Shown: in pieces, positions 40,708 to 50,071 of the stretch
How the letters are laid out: each line of letters opens with the position of its first letter
Position numbering within the stretch: the first letter of the stretch is position 1
DNA from: Roseovarius mucosus
GTDB taxonomy: Bacteria; Pseudomonadota; Alphaproteobacteria; Rhodobacterales; Rhodobacteraceae
Reading direction: 5' to 3'
NCBI RefSeq assembly: GCF_002080415.1
Contig: NZ_CP020474.1
Span: forward strand, 3,237,501-3,301,500
Length of the DNA: 64,000 bases
Program-made: the position numbers and the translations under genes
The notes under the pieces: generated by a model
The model's input: only the letters and a program-made list of their open reading frames with translations
The model's database searches: none
What the model was told of the DNA's origin: nothing

Positions 40708-41990
40708 ACGCTGCCCTTGCCCTTTCGCTCGCGATCTTTTTTCTGGCTGGCGTGCCGATTGCGGTGGCGATTGGTCTGGCTTCGGTCATCGGGATCGAGG
40801 CCAATGGGCGCTTGCCGCTGCTGTTGGTGGCGCAGCGCATGTTCACGGGCATCGACAGCTTTCCGCTGATGGCGATCCCGCTTTTTATTCTGGCGGGCAA
40901 TCTCATGTCGGCGGGGGGGATTTCGCATCGTTTGGTGGAACTGGCGAAATCCATCGTGGGCGGTATCCAAGGCGGGCTTGCGGCCTCTTGCGTGCTGACG
41001 TGCATGATGTTCGCCTCGGTCTCTGGCTCGTCGGTGGCAACGACCTTTGCGATTGGTGCGATCCTGATACCGGCGATGGTGAAACATGGATACCCCGCGC
41101 CGATGGCGGCCTCGGTTCAGGCGAGTTCCGCCGAACTGGGCGTGCTTATTCCGCCGTCGATTCCATTGATCCTTTATGGCGTGTCGACGGATACCTCGAT
41201 TGGCCAGTTGTTCCTTGCAGGCATCGGACCGGGGTTTTTGGTGGCGGGGTCGCTGATGGCCCTGGTGCTGATCCTGTGCCGTGTGCGGGGTATCGGGCTT
41301 GAGGATGGGCGCGACCGGCCAAGGGTTGGCCCGGCGCTCTGGTCTGCCTTGCCCGCGTTGATCGTGCCGGTGGTCATCTTGGGCGGCATTTATTCGGGCG
41401 TTTTCACGCCGACCGAAGCGAGCGCCGCCGCTGTGGCCGCCGCCGTGATCGTGGGCATGGTGTTCTACCGCGAGTTGCGGTTTGCGGACCTGCCCGAAAT
41501 CCTGAAAAAGACGGTGTTGGCGACGGCGGCGATCATGTTGATCATCTCGGCGGCGGCGCTCTTCTCGTTTCTCATCACGCGCTCGGGTCTGCCCAATGAA
41601 ATCGCGGCTTGGTTCAAGGATATTTTCGAGAGCCGCTTTGCGTTTCTCTTGGTGGTGAACCTGATGCTGCTGGTGGTGGGCATGTTCATCGAGACCTCGG
41701 CGGCGATCCTTGTGCTGGCGCCAATTCTGGCCCCGATTGCCGTGTCTTACGGGGTTGATCCCGTGCATTTCGGGCTGATCCTTGTGGTCAATCTGGCGCT
41801 GGGGATGATCACGCCGCCGCTGGGCGTCAATCTATTCGCGGCCTGTGCGGTGGCCAATCTCTCGATTGAAAAGGTCATTCCGCATCTTTTCTGGTTCGTG
41901 CTGACCGTGTTCGGGGCCTTGATGCTGATCACCTATATTCCGGCCATTACGCTCTGGCCGATGCAGACCATTCTTTCGGTGGGACAATGA
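40704..41990 (+). CDS. dctM: TRAP transporter large membrane subunit (DctM type)
   Basis: A 428-residue permease. The ATG at 40704 overlaps the dctQ stop. About 11-12 hydrophobic segments are visible. Typical DctM text includes IPLFILAGNLMSAGGISHRLVELA, SGSSVATTFAIGAILIPAMVKHGYPAPMAASVQASSAELGVLIPPSIPLILYGV, and NLALGMITPPLGVNLFAA. It is the transport channel for the substrate delivered by DctP and is translationally coupled to ltnD downstream (ATGA). Confidence 0.93.
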   Translation: MNAALALSLAIFFLAGVPIAVAIGLASVIGIEANGRLPLLLVAQRMFTGIDSFPLMAIPLFILAGNLMSAGGISHRLVELAKSIVGGIQGGLAASCVLTCMMFASVSGSSVATTFAIGAILIPAMVKHGYPAPMAASVQASSAELGVLIPPSIPLILYGVSTDTSIGQLFLAGIGPGFLVAGSLMALVLILCRVRGIGLEDGRDRPRVGPALWSALPALIVPVVILGGIYSGVFTPTEASAAAVAAAVIVGMVFYRELRFADLPEILKKTVLATAAIMLIISAAALFSFLITRSGLPNEIAAWFKDIFESRFAFLLVVNLMLLVVGMFIETSAAILVLAPILAPIAVSYGVDPVHFGLILVVNLALGMITPPLGVNLFAACAVANLSIEKVIPHLFWFVLTVFGALMLITYIPAITLWPMQTILSVGQ

Positions 41991-42877
41991 CAGAGATCGT
42001 GCATTTTGTTGGGCTGGGGTCGATGGGCCTTGGCATGGCGCAATCGGCGCTGCGGGCGGGGTTCGAGGTGTATGGCCATGATCCGGACGCGGGGCGTCGC
42101 GATTTGCTGGTTGCGGCGGGGGCGCGCGCGCTGAATCGGGGTGCGCCCAAGGCGGCGGTGCTGGTTTGTGTTGTGCTCAATGCCGCGCAGACGCGCGATG
42201 CACTCTTTGGGGCGCAAGGCTGGGCCGGAGGGGTGCAGGCGGGCGGTGTGATCCTTGGCTGTGCCACGGTCGCGCCGGAGTTTGCCCGCGAGATGGAAGA
42301 AGAGGCCTCGCGCCGGGGGCTGCTCTATCTGGATGCGCCGATTTCCGGCGGGGCGGTCAAGGCGGCCGAGGGGCGGCTTTCGATCATGGCGTCAGGCCGG
42401 GCCGAGGCGTTTGACCGGGCCGATGCGGCTTTGGCGGCATTGGCCGAAACGGTGCATCGCTTGGGCGATTGCGCCGGGCCGGGATCGGCGATGAAGGCGG
42501 TCAATCAATTGCTTGCGGGCGTGCATATCGCGGCCATGGGCGAGGCGCTGAGCCTTGCCACCTCGCAGGGGCTGGATCTGGCCCGTGTGCTGGAAGTGAT
42601 CAAGGTCTCGGCGGGCAATTCGTGGATGTTCGAAAACCGCGCGCCGCATGTGATCGAGGCGGATTATGCCCCGCGTTCGGCCATCGACATCTGGCCCAAG
42701 GATCTTGGGATCGTGGCAGAGATGGCCGCGCGCGTGGCTCTGCCTTTGCCGCTGGTTGCGGCGGCGCTGGCGGAATATCGCGCGGCGTCGGGCGCGGGAT
42801 TGGGGCGCGAGGATGATGCGGCCATCACCAAACACATTGCGGCCCGCGCCGGATTGCGCCTGCCGGGGGACGCCTGA
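41987..42877 (+). CDS. ltnD: L-threonate dehydrogenase
   Basis: A 296-residue enzyme of the beta-hydroxyacid dehydrogenase family, oxidising L-threonate to 2-oxo-tetronate with NAD. Signature elements are VGLGSMGLGMAQSALRAG (nucleotide loop, 7-24), LDAPISGGAVKAAEG (substrate motif, near 116-130), and GSAMKAVNQLLAGVHIAAMGEAL (catalytic Lys near 168). In isolation it could be a tartronate-semialdehyde reductase relative, but the OtnK/OtnC/OtnI neighbours make LtnD the better call. Confidence 0.88.
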   Translation: MTEIVHFVGLGSMGLGMAQSALRAGFEVYGHDPDAGRRDLLVAAGARALNRGAPKAAVLVCVVLNAAQTRDALFGAQGWAGGVQAGGVILGCATVAPEFAREMEEEASRRGLLYLDAPISGGAVKAAEGRLSIMASGRAEAFDRADAALAALAETVHRLGDCAGPGSAMKAVNQLLAGVHIAAMGEALSLATSQGLDLARVLEVIKVSAGNSWMFENRAPHVIEADYAPRSAIDIWPKDLGIVAEMAARVALPLPLVAAALAEYRAASGAGLGREDDAAITKHIAARAGLRLPGDA

Positions 42878-44118
42878 TGCTGCTGGGCTGTATTGGCGAT
42901 GATTTCACCGGATCAAGTGATCTGGCCAATACGCTGACCAAGGCCGGGATGCGCACGGTGCAATATGTGGGCGTGCCGGATGCGCCTGCCGATACGGGGG
43001 TTGAGGCGGGGGTGGTCGCTCTCAAATCCCGATCTATCCCTGTGGCCGAGGCGGTGGCGCACGCGCTGGCGGCGCTAGAGTGGTTGCGCGCGCAGGGCTG
43101 CCAGCAAATCCTGTTCAAATATTGCTCGACGTTTGATTCAACGCCCGAGGGCAATATCGGCCCGGTGGCCGAGGCCTTGGCCGATGCCTTGGACGCGCGG
43201 CAGGTGATCTTTTGCCCGGCCTTTCCGGGGGCGGGGCGCACGGTTTATCAAGGGCATCTCTTTGTGAAGGATCGCCTGCTGAGCGAAAGCGGGTTGCAGC
43301 ATCATCCGCTGACGCCGATGACCGATCCTGATATTCGCCGCTGGCTGGGCGCACAGGTGCGCGGCACGGTCGGGCATCTGGACGCGCAGATCGTGCGGCA
43401 GGGGCCAGAGGCGATCAAGGCGGCCCTTGCGGCACAAGAGCATCGGTTGATTGTCGCGGATGCGGTCAGCGATGCGGATTTGGTGGCCTTGGGCCACGTG
43501 GCGGCAGAGTCGCCGCTGATCACAGGGGGATCAGGGATCGCCATGGGCCTGCCTGACAATTTTCGGGCGCGGGGGCAGTTGGCGGGCAAGGCTGGTGCGT
43601 GGCACGGGCAGTCTGGTCCGGTGGTCGTTCTGTCCGGGTCCTGTTCCGAGGCCACGCGCGGGCAGGTGGCGCGGCATGCAACCGCGCATCCGGCGCGGGA
43701 AATCTCTGCGGCTGACGTCATGGCGGGCCGGGTTGCGGCGGAGGATCTGGCGGATTGGGCCGCTGCGCAGGAAGGGATTGCGATGATCTATTCCTCTGCC
43801 GATCCGGCACGGGTGGCGCAGGATCAGGCGCAGTTCGGCGCTGTGGCAGTGGCGGGGGCCATTGAGGCGCTCTTTGCGGCACTGGCGCGCGCATTGGTGG
43901 CGCGTGGTGTGACACGGCTTGTGACTGCAGGCGGCGAGACTTCGGGCGCGGTGGTCGAAGCGTTGGGATTGAAAGAGCTTGAGATCGGACCCGAGATTGC
44001 CCCCGGCGTGCCGGTGATACGGGCGGGGCATGACCTTGTGCTGGCGCTCAAATCGGGGAATTTCGGCGGGCCGGATTTCTTTGTCGAGGCGGCGCAGCGG
44101 ATGGAGACCTCGACATGA
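42877..44118 (+). CDS. otnK: 3-oxo-tetronate kinase (DUF1537 family)
   Basis: A 413-residue kinase that phosphorylates 3-oxo-tetronate at C4. The DUF1537 substrate domain begins LLGCIGDDFTGSSDLANTLTKAGMRTVQYVG, with KYCSTFDSTPEGNIGPV and CPAFPGAGRTVYQGHLFVKDRLLSESGLQHHPLTPM; the C-terminal nucleotide domain has VVLSGSCSEATRGQV and TAGGETSGAVVEALG. These are the diagnostic blocks of the family. It overlaps the ltnD stop by one base and otnC by four. Confidence 0.93.
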   Translation: MLLGCIGDDFTGSSDLANTLTKAGMRTVQYVGVPDAPADTGVEAGVVALKSRSIPVAEAVAHALAALEWLRAQGCQQILFKYCSTFDSTPEGNIGPVAEALADALDARQVIFCPAFPGAGRTVYQGHLFVKDRLLSESGLQHHPLTPMTDPDIRRWLGAQVRGTVGHLDAQIVRQGPEAIKAALAAQEHRLIVADAVSDADLVALGHVAAESPLITGGSGIAMGLPDNFRARGQLAGKAGAWHGQSGPVVVLSGSCSEATRGQVARHATAHPAREISAADVMAGRVAAEDLADWAAAQEGIAMIYSSADPARVAQDQAQFGAVAVAGAIEALFAALARALVARGVTRLVTAGGETSGAVVEALGLKELEIGPEIAPGVPVIRAGHDLVLALKSGNFGGPDFFVEAAQRMETST

Positions 44119-44759
44119 GCGAAAACCGCCTGCGCGAAGACCTGTGTTTCTGGGCCAAGTCGCTGTTTGACCGGGGGCTGACCGGCGGGGCCTCGGGCAA
44201 TATCTCGGTGCGGACCGAGGATGGCGGGCTGTTGGTCACGCCGACGGGGGTCAGTATGGGGCGGCTCGATCCGGCACGGCTGAGCCGGTTTGACGCGGGC
44301 GGGCGGCTGATTTCGGGCGATCCGCCGACCAAGGAAATGCCGCTGCACGCGGCGTTCTATGAGACGCGGCAGAGTGCGGGGGCAGTGGTGCATCTGCATT
44401 CCACGCATTCCGTCGCCCTCTCGATCCTGCCCGACACGGACCCTGACAATGCCATTCCGCCGCTTACCGCCTATGCGGTGATGCGGGTAGGCAAGGTGGC
44501 GCTTTTGCCGTTCTATGTGCCCGGCGACGCCGCGATGGCCGAGGCGATCCGGGGGTTGGCGGGGCGGCGTGCCTCGGTGCTTTTGGCCAATCACGGCCCG
44601 GTGGTGGCGGCCAAGGATCTGGAGGCGGCGGTGTTCGCGATGGAAGAGTTAGAGGAAACCGCGAAGCTGGCGCTGATTTTGCGGGGCACCGGGGCACGTC
44701 CGCTTGAGGCCGGGCAGATCGCGCAGGTGGTGCGCAAATTCGAGGTGGATTGGGACTGA
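44115..44759 (+). CDS. otnC: 3-oxo-tetronate 4-phosphate decarboxylase (class II aldolase family)
   Basis: A 214-residue enzyme that converts 3-oxo-tetronate 4-phosphate to dihydroxyacetone phosphate and CO2. Class II aldolase/adducin marks are GLTGGASGNISVRTEDGGLLVTPTG, the acid in EMPLHAAFYE (near 77), the metal-binding His pair in VVHLHSTHSVALS (near 93-97) and ASVLLANHGPVV. An ATGA overlap couples it to otnK. It is the last chemical step before glycolysis. Confidence 0.92.
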   Translation: MSENRLREDLCFWAKSLFDRGLTGGASGNISVRTEDGGLLVTPTGVSMGRLDPARLSRFDAGGRLISGDPPTKEMPLHAAFYETRQSAGAVVHLHSTHSVALSILPDTDPDNAIPPLTAYAVMRVGKVALLPFYVPGDAAMAEAIRGLAGRRASVLLANHGPVVAAKDLEAAVFAMEELEETAKLALILRGTGARPLEAGQIAQVVRKFEVDWD

Positions 44760-45526
44760 TGCGGTTTTCGGCCAATCTGGGGTTTCTATTCACCGACCGG
44801 CCTTTGCCCGAGGCGATTCATGCCGCGGCGCGGGCGGGATTTGCGGCGGTGGAATGCCATTTTCCTTATGACTTTGCCGCAGATGAGGTGCGCGCGGCAT
44901 TGGAGGAAACCGGGCTGCCGATGCTGGGGCTGAACACATGGCCGGGCGACCGCGCGGCGGGCGATTTCGGGCTGGCTGCTGTTGCAGGCCGCGAGGACGA
45001 GGCCCGCGCAGCGATCCGGCAGGCGGTGGACTATGCGCAGGCCATTGGAGCAAGGGCTGTGCATGTCATGGCCGGATGCACCGATAGCGGGGCAGAGGCA
45101 GAGGCGGCATTTCGGAGCAATCTGGCCTATGCCTGTGATCTGGCCGCGCCTGTGGGGCTGATGATCCTGATCGAGCCCATCAATCAGCGCGATGTGCCGG
45201 GGTATCACCTGTCGTCGACGGCTCATGCTGCCTCTGTCATCGCGGCGCTGAGGCGGGATAATTTGCGGATGATGTTCGACTGCTATCATTTGCAGATCAT
45301 GGGGGGGGATTTGCTGCGCCGCTTTGCCCGCTATCAGCCTATCATTGGCCATGTGCAGTTTGCCGGCGTGCCGGACCGTGGCGCGCCGGACCAAGGCGAG
45401 GTGGATTATGGCTGGCTTTTGCCGCAGATTGCGGCGCTCGGCTGGCCAGGGCCGTTCGGGGCAGAGTACCGGCCCGGTGAGGCGGGCACAGAGGCAAGTT
45501 TGGGATGGTTGACGCGGTTCGCCTGA
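44759..45526 (+). CDS. otnI: 2-oxo-tetronate isomerase (hydroxypyruvate isomerase family)
   Basis: A 255-residue TIM-barrel isomerase that interconverts 2-oxo- and 3-oxo-tetronate, feeding both dehydrogenase products to OtnK. Visible blocks are RFSANLGFLFTDRPLPEAI, GARAVHVMAG, LIEPINQRDVPGYHLSST (catalytic Glu), MMFDCYHLQIMGGDL, GHVQFAGVPDRGAPDQGEVDY and FGAEYRP (second Glu). The start overlaps the otnC stop by one base (TGATG). It closes the operon. Confidence 0.92.
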   Translation: MRFSANLGFLFTDRPLPEAIHAAARAGFAAVECHFPYDFAADEVRAALEETGLPMLGLNTWPGDRAAGDFGLAAVAGREDEARAAIRQAVDYAQAIGARAVHVMAGCTDSGAEAEAAFRSNLAYACDLAAPVGLMILIEPINQRDVPGYHLSSTAHAASVIAALRRDNLRMMFDCYHLQIMGGDLLRRFARYQPIIGHVQFAGVPDRGAPDQGEVDYGWLLPQIAALGWPGPFGAEYRPGEAGTEASLGWLTRFA

Positions 45527-45547
45527 AACTGCACGCAGCAGCACCTC

Positions 45548-46591
45548 TCAGCCCTGATGCTCGGCCCCGATGCCCTGAAACATGGCGCGCAGGTCCACCG
45601 TGCTTTTGACGCCGACATGGTCGTAATTCGCATCAAGCCATGCCGCTGCCGTCTCGCGCCCGATGTCGCGCAAGCGGGTCAGAAACGCCCATTCGACATT
45701 CATCTTGGACGAGGCCCCCATCGGTTTCAGCGCTGCTTCATTCTCGATCAGATGCACCTTGACCGGGCGATAGTGATCGGTCGAGAGCTTGTCCTGAGCA
45801 ATCAGGCGGTCCACGAAATCAATGGCCCGCAGTTCCTTGAGCAGGCTCGCGTTAAAGCTGATTTCGTTCAGGCGGTTCTGGATTTCCTGCGCCGAGCGCG
45901 GTGCGCCCTTGCGCTCGATCGGGTTGATCTGGATGACCACGATGTCATCGGTGCCAGTCTTGCCATAGAGCGGGAAAAGCGACGGGTTGCCCATATAGCC
46001 GCCATCCCAATAGGGCACGCCGTCGATCTCGACCGCCTGATACATCTGCGGCAGGCAGGCCGAAGCCATCACCATATCGGCGGTCAATTCCTCGCGGGCA
46101 AAGACCTTGACCCGGCCCGTTTCAACATTGGTGGCCGAGACAAAGAGCTCGAACGCCGTGCATTTGCGCACCATCTCGAAATCAATGCTTTCTTCTACCA
46201 GATCGCGCAGCGGGTTGATGTTCATGGGGTTGAGTTGATAGGGCGAGGCAACGCCAGTGAGCGCGTTCATGAAATGGTAAAACGGGTTGTTTTCCAGCCC
46301 CCAGTTGCCGGTCAGACGGTCCAGCGGCGTGCGCTGCATCGGCGAATGTTTGACACTGCCGCTCATGCTGCGCCAAAAGTGGTCAAGCGCCGCGCGTGCG
46401 CCGTCGGGCCCGGCGCGGGTAAAGCCATCTGCCAAAGCCACGGCGTTCATGGCCCCGGCTGATGTGCCAGAGACCCCCGCGATATGCAGGCGCCCATCCT
46501 CGAGCAGGTAGTCCAGCACGCCCCAGCTAAAGGCCCCATGCGCGCCACCGCCCTGAAGCGCCAGATTGATCGGTTTGCCGGTCTTGCTCAT
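45548..46591 (-). CDS. Patatin-like phospholipase family protein
   Basis: A 347-residue lipid acyl hydrolase. INLALQGGGAHGAFSWGVLDYLLEDG supplies the oxyanion loop, GVSGTSAGAMNAVAL the nucleophile Ser47 (GxSxG), and YWDGGYMGNPSLFPL the catalytic Asp (DGG). No signal peptide is seen. The length and the KHSPMQRTPLDRLTGNWGLENNPFYHF segment fit the bacterial RssA-unlike patatins often found near polyhydroxyalkanoate or lipid genes. It converges with otnI. Confidence 0.9.
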   Translation of the reverse strand: MSKTGKPINLALQGGGAHGAFSWGVLDYLLEDGRLHIAGVSGTSAGAMNAVALADGFTRAGPDGARAALDHFWRSMSGSVKHSPMQRTPLDRLTGNWGLENNPFYHFMNALTGVASPYQLNPMNINPLRDLVEESIDFEMVRKCTAFELFVSATNVETGRVKVFAREELTADMVMASACLPQMYQAVEIDGVPYWDGGYMGNPSLFPLYGKTGTDDIVVIQINPIERKGAPRSAQEIQNRLNEISFNASLLKELRAIDFVDRLIAQDKLSTDHYRPVKVHLIENEAALKPMGASSKMNVEWAFLTRLRDIGRETAAAWLDANYDHVGVKSTVDLRAMFQGIGAEHQG

Positions 46592-46695
46592 GGGCGGGCT
46601 GTCTCCGTCATTGGGGGGCTGAGTTCAGGCGCACGCTAGCAGCGCCGGTCGCGCGACGCCATGGCCCTTGCCGCCCTCTGCCCTTAGATTCCCGC

Positions 46696-47709
46696 TCAGA
46701 CCTGATAATAGCTGCGATACCAGCGCACGAATTGGGCAATCCCGTCGCGCACGCTGGTTTGCGGGCGGTATCCGGTCAGTGTTTCGAGCAGGCGGGCATC
46801 CGCCCAAGTGGCGGGCACATCGCCCTTTTGCATCTCCATCATGTTGCGGATGGCGGGCCGTTCTAGCGCGTCTTCGATGGCGGCGACGAAATCCAAGAGG
46901 CGCACCTTTTCGGAATTGCCGATATTGACGATCCGGTAGGGGGCGACGGGCGAGAGGCTGTCACCGGGGGCGATATCCTCGGGCGTCAGGGGGCGCACGG
47001 GGGCGGCATCCATCAGCAGACGGATACCGCGCACCAGATCACCCACATAGGTGAAATCGCGATACATCTCGCCGTGATTGTAGATGTCGATGGGGCGACC
47101 CGCCAGAATGGCCTCGACGAATTTGAAATAGGCCATGTCGGGGCGGCCCCATGGGCCATAGACGGTAAAGAACCGAAACATCGTGGTGGGCAGGTTCCAC
47201 AGATGGGCATGGGCATGGCCCATGGCCTCGGTCGCCTTTTTGGTGGCGGCGTAGATTGTCATCGGGCTGTCGGCCTTCATCGTCTCGGCATAGGGCATTT
47301 CGGTATTCGCGCCGTAAACCGAAGAAGTGGAGGCCATCAGGAGATGGCGCACCGCATGGCGCTTGGCCGCTTCCATGATGTTGAAGGTGCCGACGATATT
47401 GGCGTCGATATAGGCGCGCGGATTTTCAAGGCTGTAGCGCACGCCTGCCTGCGCCGCGAGATGCACGATGATGTCAGGGGCGCAGGCGTCAATCGCGGCG
47501 TCCACCGCTGTCTGATCCTCTAGCATGGCCTCGGTCGCGACAAACCCCGGCTTTTGCATCAGCATCTGGTGGCGGCGCTGTTTCAGGCTGACGTCGTAAT
47601 AGTCGGTCATGCCGTCGAGGCCATGCACCACTATGCCCTCATCCAGCAGCAGGTTTGCCAGATGATAGCCGATAAATCCGGCGGTGCCGGTGATAAAAAC
47701 CCGCGTCAT
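46696..47709 (-). CDS. NAD-dependent epimerase, UDP-glucuronate 4-epimerase type
   Basis: A 337-residue extended SDR enzyme. TGTAGFIGYHLANLLLDEG (7-25) is the NAD loop; MASTSSVYGANTEMPY has the catalytic Ser/Thr and SPMTIYAATKKATEAMGHAHAHLWNLPTTMFRFFTVYGPWGRPDMAYFKF the Tyr-x3-Lys and the text typical for UDP-glucuronate 4-epimerases of capsule and O-antigen synthesis. It starts 19 bases after the PatB-like gene on the same strand. No polysaccharide cluster surrounds it here, so its pathway is open. Confidence 0.88.
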   Translation of the reverse strand: MTRVFITGTAGFIGYHLANLLLDEGIVVHGLDGMTDYYDVSLKQRRHQMLMQKPGFVATEAMLEDQTAVDAAIDACAPDIIVHLAAQAGVRYSLENPRAYIDANIVGTFNIMEAAKRHAVRHLLMASTSSVYGANTEMPYAETMKADSPMTIYAATKKATEAMGHAHAHLWNLPTTMFRFFTVYGPWGRPDMAYFKFVEAILAGRPIDIYNHGEMYRDFTYVGDLVRGIRLLMDAAPVRPLTPEDIAPGDSLSPVAPYRIVNIGNSEKVRLLDFVAAIEDALERPAIRNMMEMQKGDVPATWADARLLETLTGYRPQTSVRDGIAQFVRWYRSYYQV

Positions 47710-47728
47710 CGGCCCGCGCCCCGGACGC

Positions 47729-48898
47729 TCATTGCAGATCGGCAAAGGCGGTCTGAATGCGCGCGACCGCCTCTGCGACGCGGGCGCGCGGTGTGGCGAT
47801 GTTGAACCGAAGGAAGCTCTCGCCGCCGGTGCCAAAGGTCGGGCCGTGGTTGGCCACGACGTGCGCATCCCTCTCGACCCGTGCGGTATAGTCCGCCGCT
47901 GGCATGCCGGTGCCGGCAAAGTCGATCCACGTCAGATAGGTCGCCTCGAGCGGCATGGCGCGCACGCCCGGAATGGCCTGCATTCCAGCCTCAAAGAGTT
48001 GCCGGTTGCCATCGAGATAGAGGCAGAGCGCATCAACCCATTCTGCGCCCTCGGGGCTATAGGCGGCCTCGGCCATGAAGAGACCAAAGGAATTGGGCGA
48101 TATCCCCATCGCGCCCATGCGGGCGGCAAACTGCGCGCGCAGCTTTGCATCGGGCACGATCACATTGCCCAGATGCGCGCCTGCAATGTTGAAGGTCTTG
48201 GTGGTGGCGGTCATCATCACCAGCCGATCAGCGATACCCTCGATATGGGGCATGGCGGTATGGCGCTGGCCGGGCATCACAAGATCATGGTGAATTTCAT
48301 CCGACACGAGGATGAGGTCATGGCGGCGGGCGAAATCGGCCACGCCCTCAAGCTCTGCCTTGGTCCAGACCCGGCCACCGGGATTATGCGGCGAGCAGAG
48401 GATGAGCATTTTTTCATTGCCCGTCATCAGCGCATCATAGGCGTCGAAATCCATCTCGTAGCGGCCTGAGGTGTTGACGAGGGGACATTCGCGCACCTCG
48501 CGCCCCGCAGCACGGATCACACGGGCAAAGGCGTGGTAGACGGGGGTGAAGACCACCACCGCATCCCCCGGCGCGGTCCATGTGTCGATGCACATCGAGG
48601 TGCCATTCACCAGGCCATGGGTGGTAAAGATCGCATCCGCCTCGACCGTCCAGCCGTGGCGTGTCTTCATCCACCACTGGATCGCGGCGCGGTAGGCGGC
48701 ATCGTCGCCATAGTAGCCGTAGACGCCATGCTGCGTCATGCCGATCAGCGCCTCTGTGACACAGGCGGGCGGGCGGAAATCCATATCCGCCACCCACATC
48801 GGAATCCCATCCTCGGGCGAGACGCCATATTTGGCCTGCATCATGTCCCATTTGTCGGAATGGGTGCCGCGGCGGTCGATGATCTCGTCGAAATTCAT
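47729..48898 (-). CDS. patB: PatB/MalY-type PLP-dependent C-S lyase
   Basis: A 389-residue fold-type I aminotransferase-like enzyme. The ATG at 48898 sets the family opening NFDEIIDRRGTHSDKWD. Further marks are DGIPMWVADMDFRPP, GYYGDDAAYRAAIQWWMKTRHGW, LCSPHNPGGRVWT, SDEIHHDLVMPG (PLP-binding Asp) and ATTKTFNIAGAHLGN (PLP-binding Lys). Members cleave cystathionine to homocysteine, or other C-S bonds; some roseobacter members act on sulfur compounds, so a wider role in sulfur metabolism is possible. Confidence 0.9.
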   Translation of the reverse strand: MNFDEIIDRRGTHSDKWDMMQAKYGVSPEDGIPMWVADMDFRPPACVTEALIGMTQHGVYGYYGDDAAYRAAIQWWMKTRHGWTVEADAIFTTHGLVNGTSMCIDTWTAPGDAVVVFTPVYHAFARVIRAAGREVRECPLVNTSGRYEMDFDAYDALMTGNEKMLILCSPHNPGGRVWTKAELEGVADFARRHDLILVSDEIHHDLVMPGQRHTAMPHIEGIADRLVMMTATTKTFNIAGAHLGNVIVPDAKLRAQFAARMGAMGISPNSFGLFMAEAAYSPEGAEWVDALCLYLDGNRQLFEAGMQAIPGVRAMPLEATYLTWIDFAGTGMPAADYTARVERDAHVVANHGPTFGTGGESFLRFNIATPRARVAEAVARIQTAFADLQ

Positions 48899-48996
48899 AG
48901 GGGTCTCCGGCTCTGCGTTTGGCGCGCAGGCTAACCGATCACGGCCCGAGCGCAAGGGGCGTTGCAGAACGCCCGGTCATCGCCTAAATAGCCGCC

Positions 48997-49515
48997 ATGA
49001 AACGGTCCATTCTGATCCATCCCGACCCGCGCCTGAGAAAGGTCTGCACGCCCGTGAAGGACGTGACCGATGCGTTGCGCAAACTCTCGCAGGATATGCT
49101 TGAGACCATGTATGACGCGCCGGGCATCGGCCTTGCCGCGCCGCAGGTGGGCGTCATGGATCGTCTGATCGTGCTGGATTGCGTCAAGGATGAGGGGGCC
49201 ACCCCGCGCCCGATCGTGATGTTGAACCCCGAAATCACCGCCTTTTCCGAGGAAAAGAGCGTGTATGAGGAAGGCTGCCTGTCGATTCCGGATCAATTCG
49301 CCGATGTCACGCGCCCTGCAGAGGTCGAGATGCGGTGGATGGACTTGGATGGGGTTGAGCATCAGGAAGGGTTTGGCGGTCTTTGGGCCACCTGCGTGCA
49401 GCATGAGATCGACCATCTCGATGGCAAGCTTTTTATTGATTACCTCAGCGCCATGAAGCGGCAACTCATCACCCGGCGCATGCAAAAGCTCAAGCGCGAA
49501 CTGGCGCGGGGCTAA
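48997..49515 (+). CDS. def: Peptide deformylase
   Basis: A 172-residue metalloenzyme that removes the formyl group from new proteins. All three motifs are intact: GIGLAAPQ (43-50), EGCLS (92-96, metal ligand Cys94) and QHEIDH (135-140, ligands His136 and His140, catalytic Glu137). It is followed after three bases by a second, altered deformylase gene and then fmt, the usual def-fmt order. Confidence 0.95.
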   Translation: MKRSILIHPDPRLRKVCTPVKDVTDALRKLSQDMLETMYDAPGIGLAAPQVGVMDRLIVLDCVKDEGATPRPIVMLNPEITAFSEEKSVYEEGCLSIPDQFADVTRPAEVEMRWMDLDGVEHQEGFGGLWATCVQHEIDHLDGKLFIDYLSAMKRQLITRRMQKLKRELARG

Positions 49516-49518
49516 GCC

Positions 49519-50013
49519 GTGGCGCCGCGCCCCTGTCTGCGCTGGCCTGACAAGCGGCTGCGCCAGCCCGCTGCGCCAGTCTCGGAGATCACGGATGCAA
49601 CGCGCGCCCTCTGGGATGAGATGATCGCGGTGATGGAGGCGATGCCGGGTGTGGGTCTTGCCGCCACACAACTGGGCGAGATGCAGGCGCTTGCGGTGGT
49701 CGATGCCAGCACGGCGCGGGGCCAAGCGGTGCGTATGGCCAACCCCGAAATCCTGCACGCGAGCGTGCAATTGCGCCCCCATGAAGAGGCCAGCCCCTGC
49801 CTGCCCGGTGTCTCGGCGATGATCGAGCGGCCACGCGCGGTGACGGTGCGGTTCCTGAATGCCGACGCAGAGGTTGAGGAGCGCGATTTTGTCGGCCTCT
49901 GGGCCACGTCCGTGCAGCATCAGATCGACCATTTGCAGGGGCGGATGTATTTCGACCGTCTGGGCCGGGTCAAGCGCGATATGCTGCTCAGGCGGGCGCG
50001 CAAGATCGGCTGA
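49519..50013 (+). CDS. Deformylase-like protein lacking the catalytic Glu (probable pseudoenzyme)
   Basis: A 164-residue paralogue of the preceding gene, from a GTG start. Motif 1 is GVGLAATQ (44-51). Motif 2 is altered to ASPCLPG, keeping Cys94. Motif 3 reads QHQIDH (133-138): both metal-ligand His (134 and 138) remain, but the catalytic Glu is Gln135 (codon CAG; one base from GAG). The protein probably still holds a metal yet should not hydrolyse formyl-methionine efficiently. A second deformylase-like gene between def and fmt is seen in other Rhodobacterales; whether the Gln is shared there cannot be checked here. Confidence 0.88.
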   Translation: MAPRPCLRWPDKRLRQPAAPVSEITDATRALWDEMIAVMEAMPGVGLAATQLGEMQALAVVDASTARGQAVRMANPEILHASVQLRPHEEASPCLPGVSAMIERPRAVTVRFLNADAEVEERDFVGLWATSVQHQIDHLQGRMYFDRLGRVKRDMLLRRARKIG

Positions 50014-50071
50014 GGCAGCGTTTGGGGCAGCGGCGGATTTGAGTATTCTGGGAACAGGGACAGGGGGCGGC

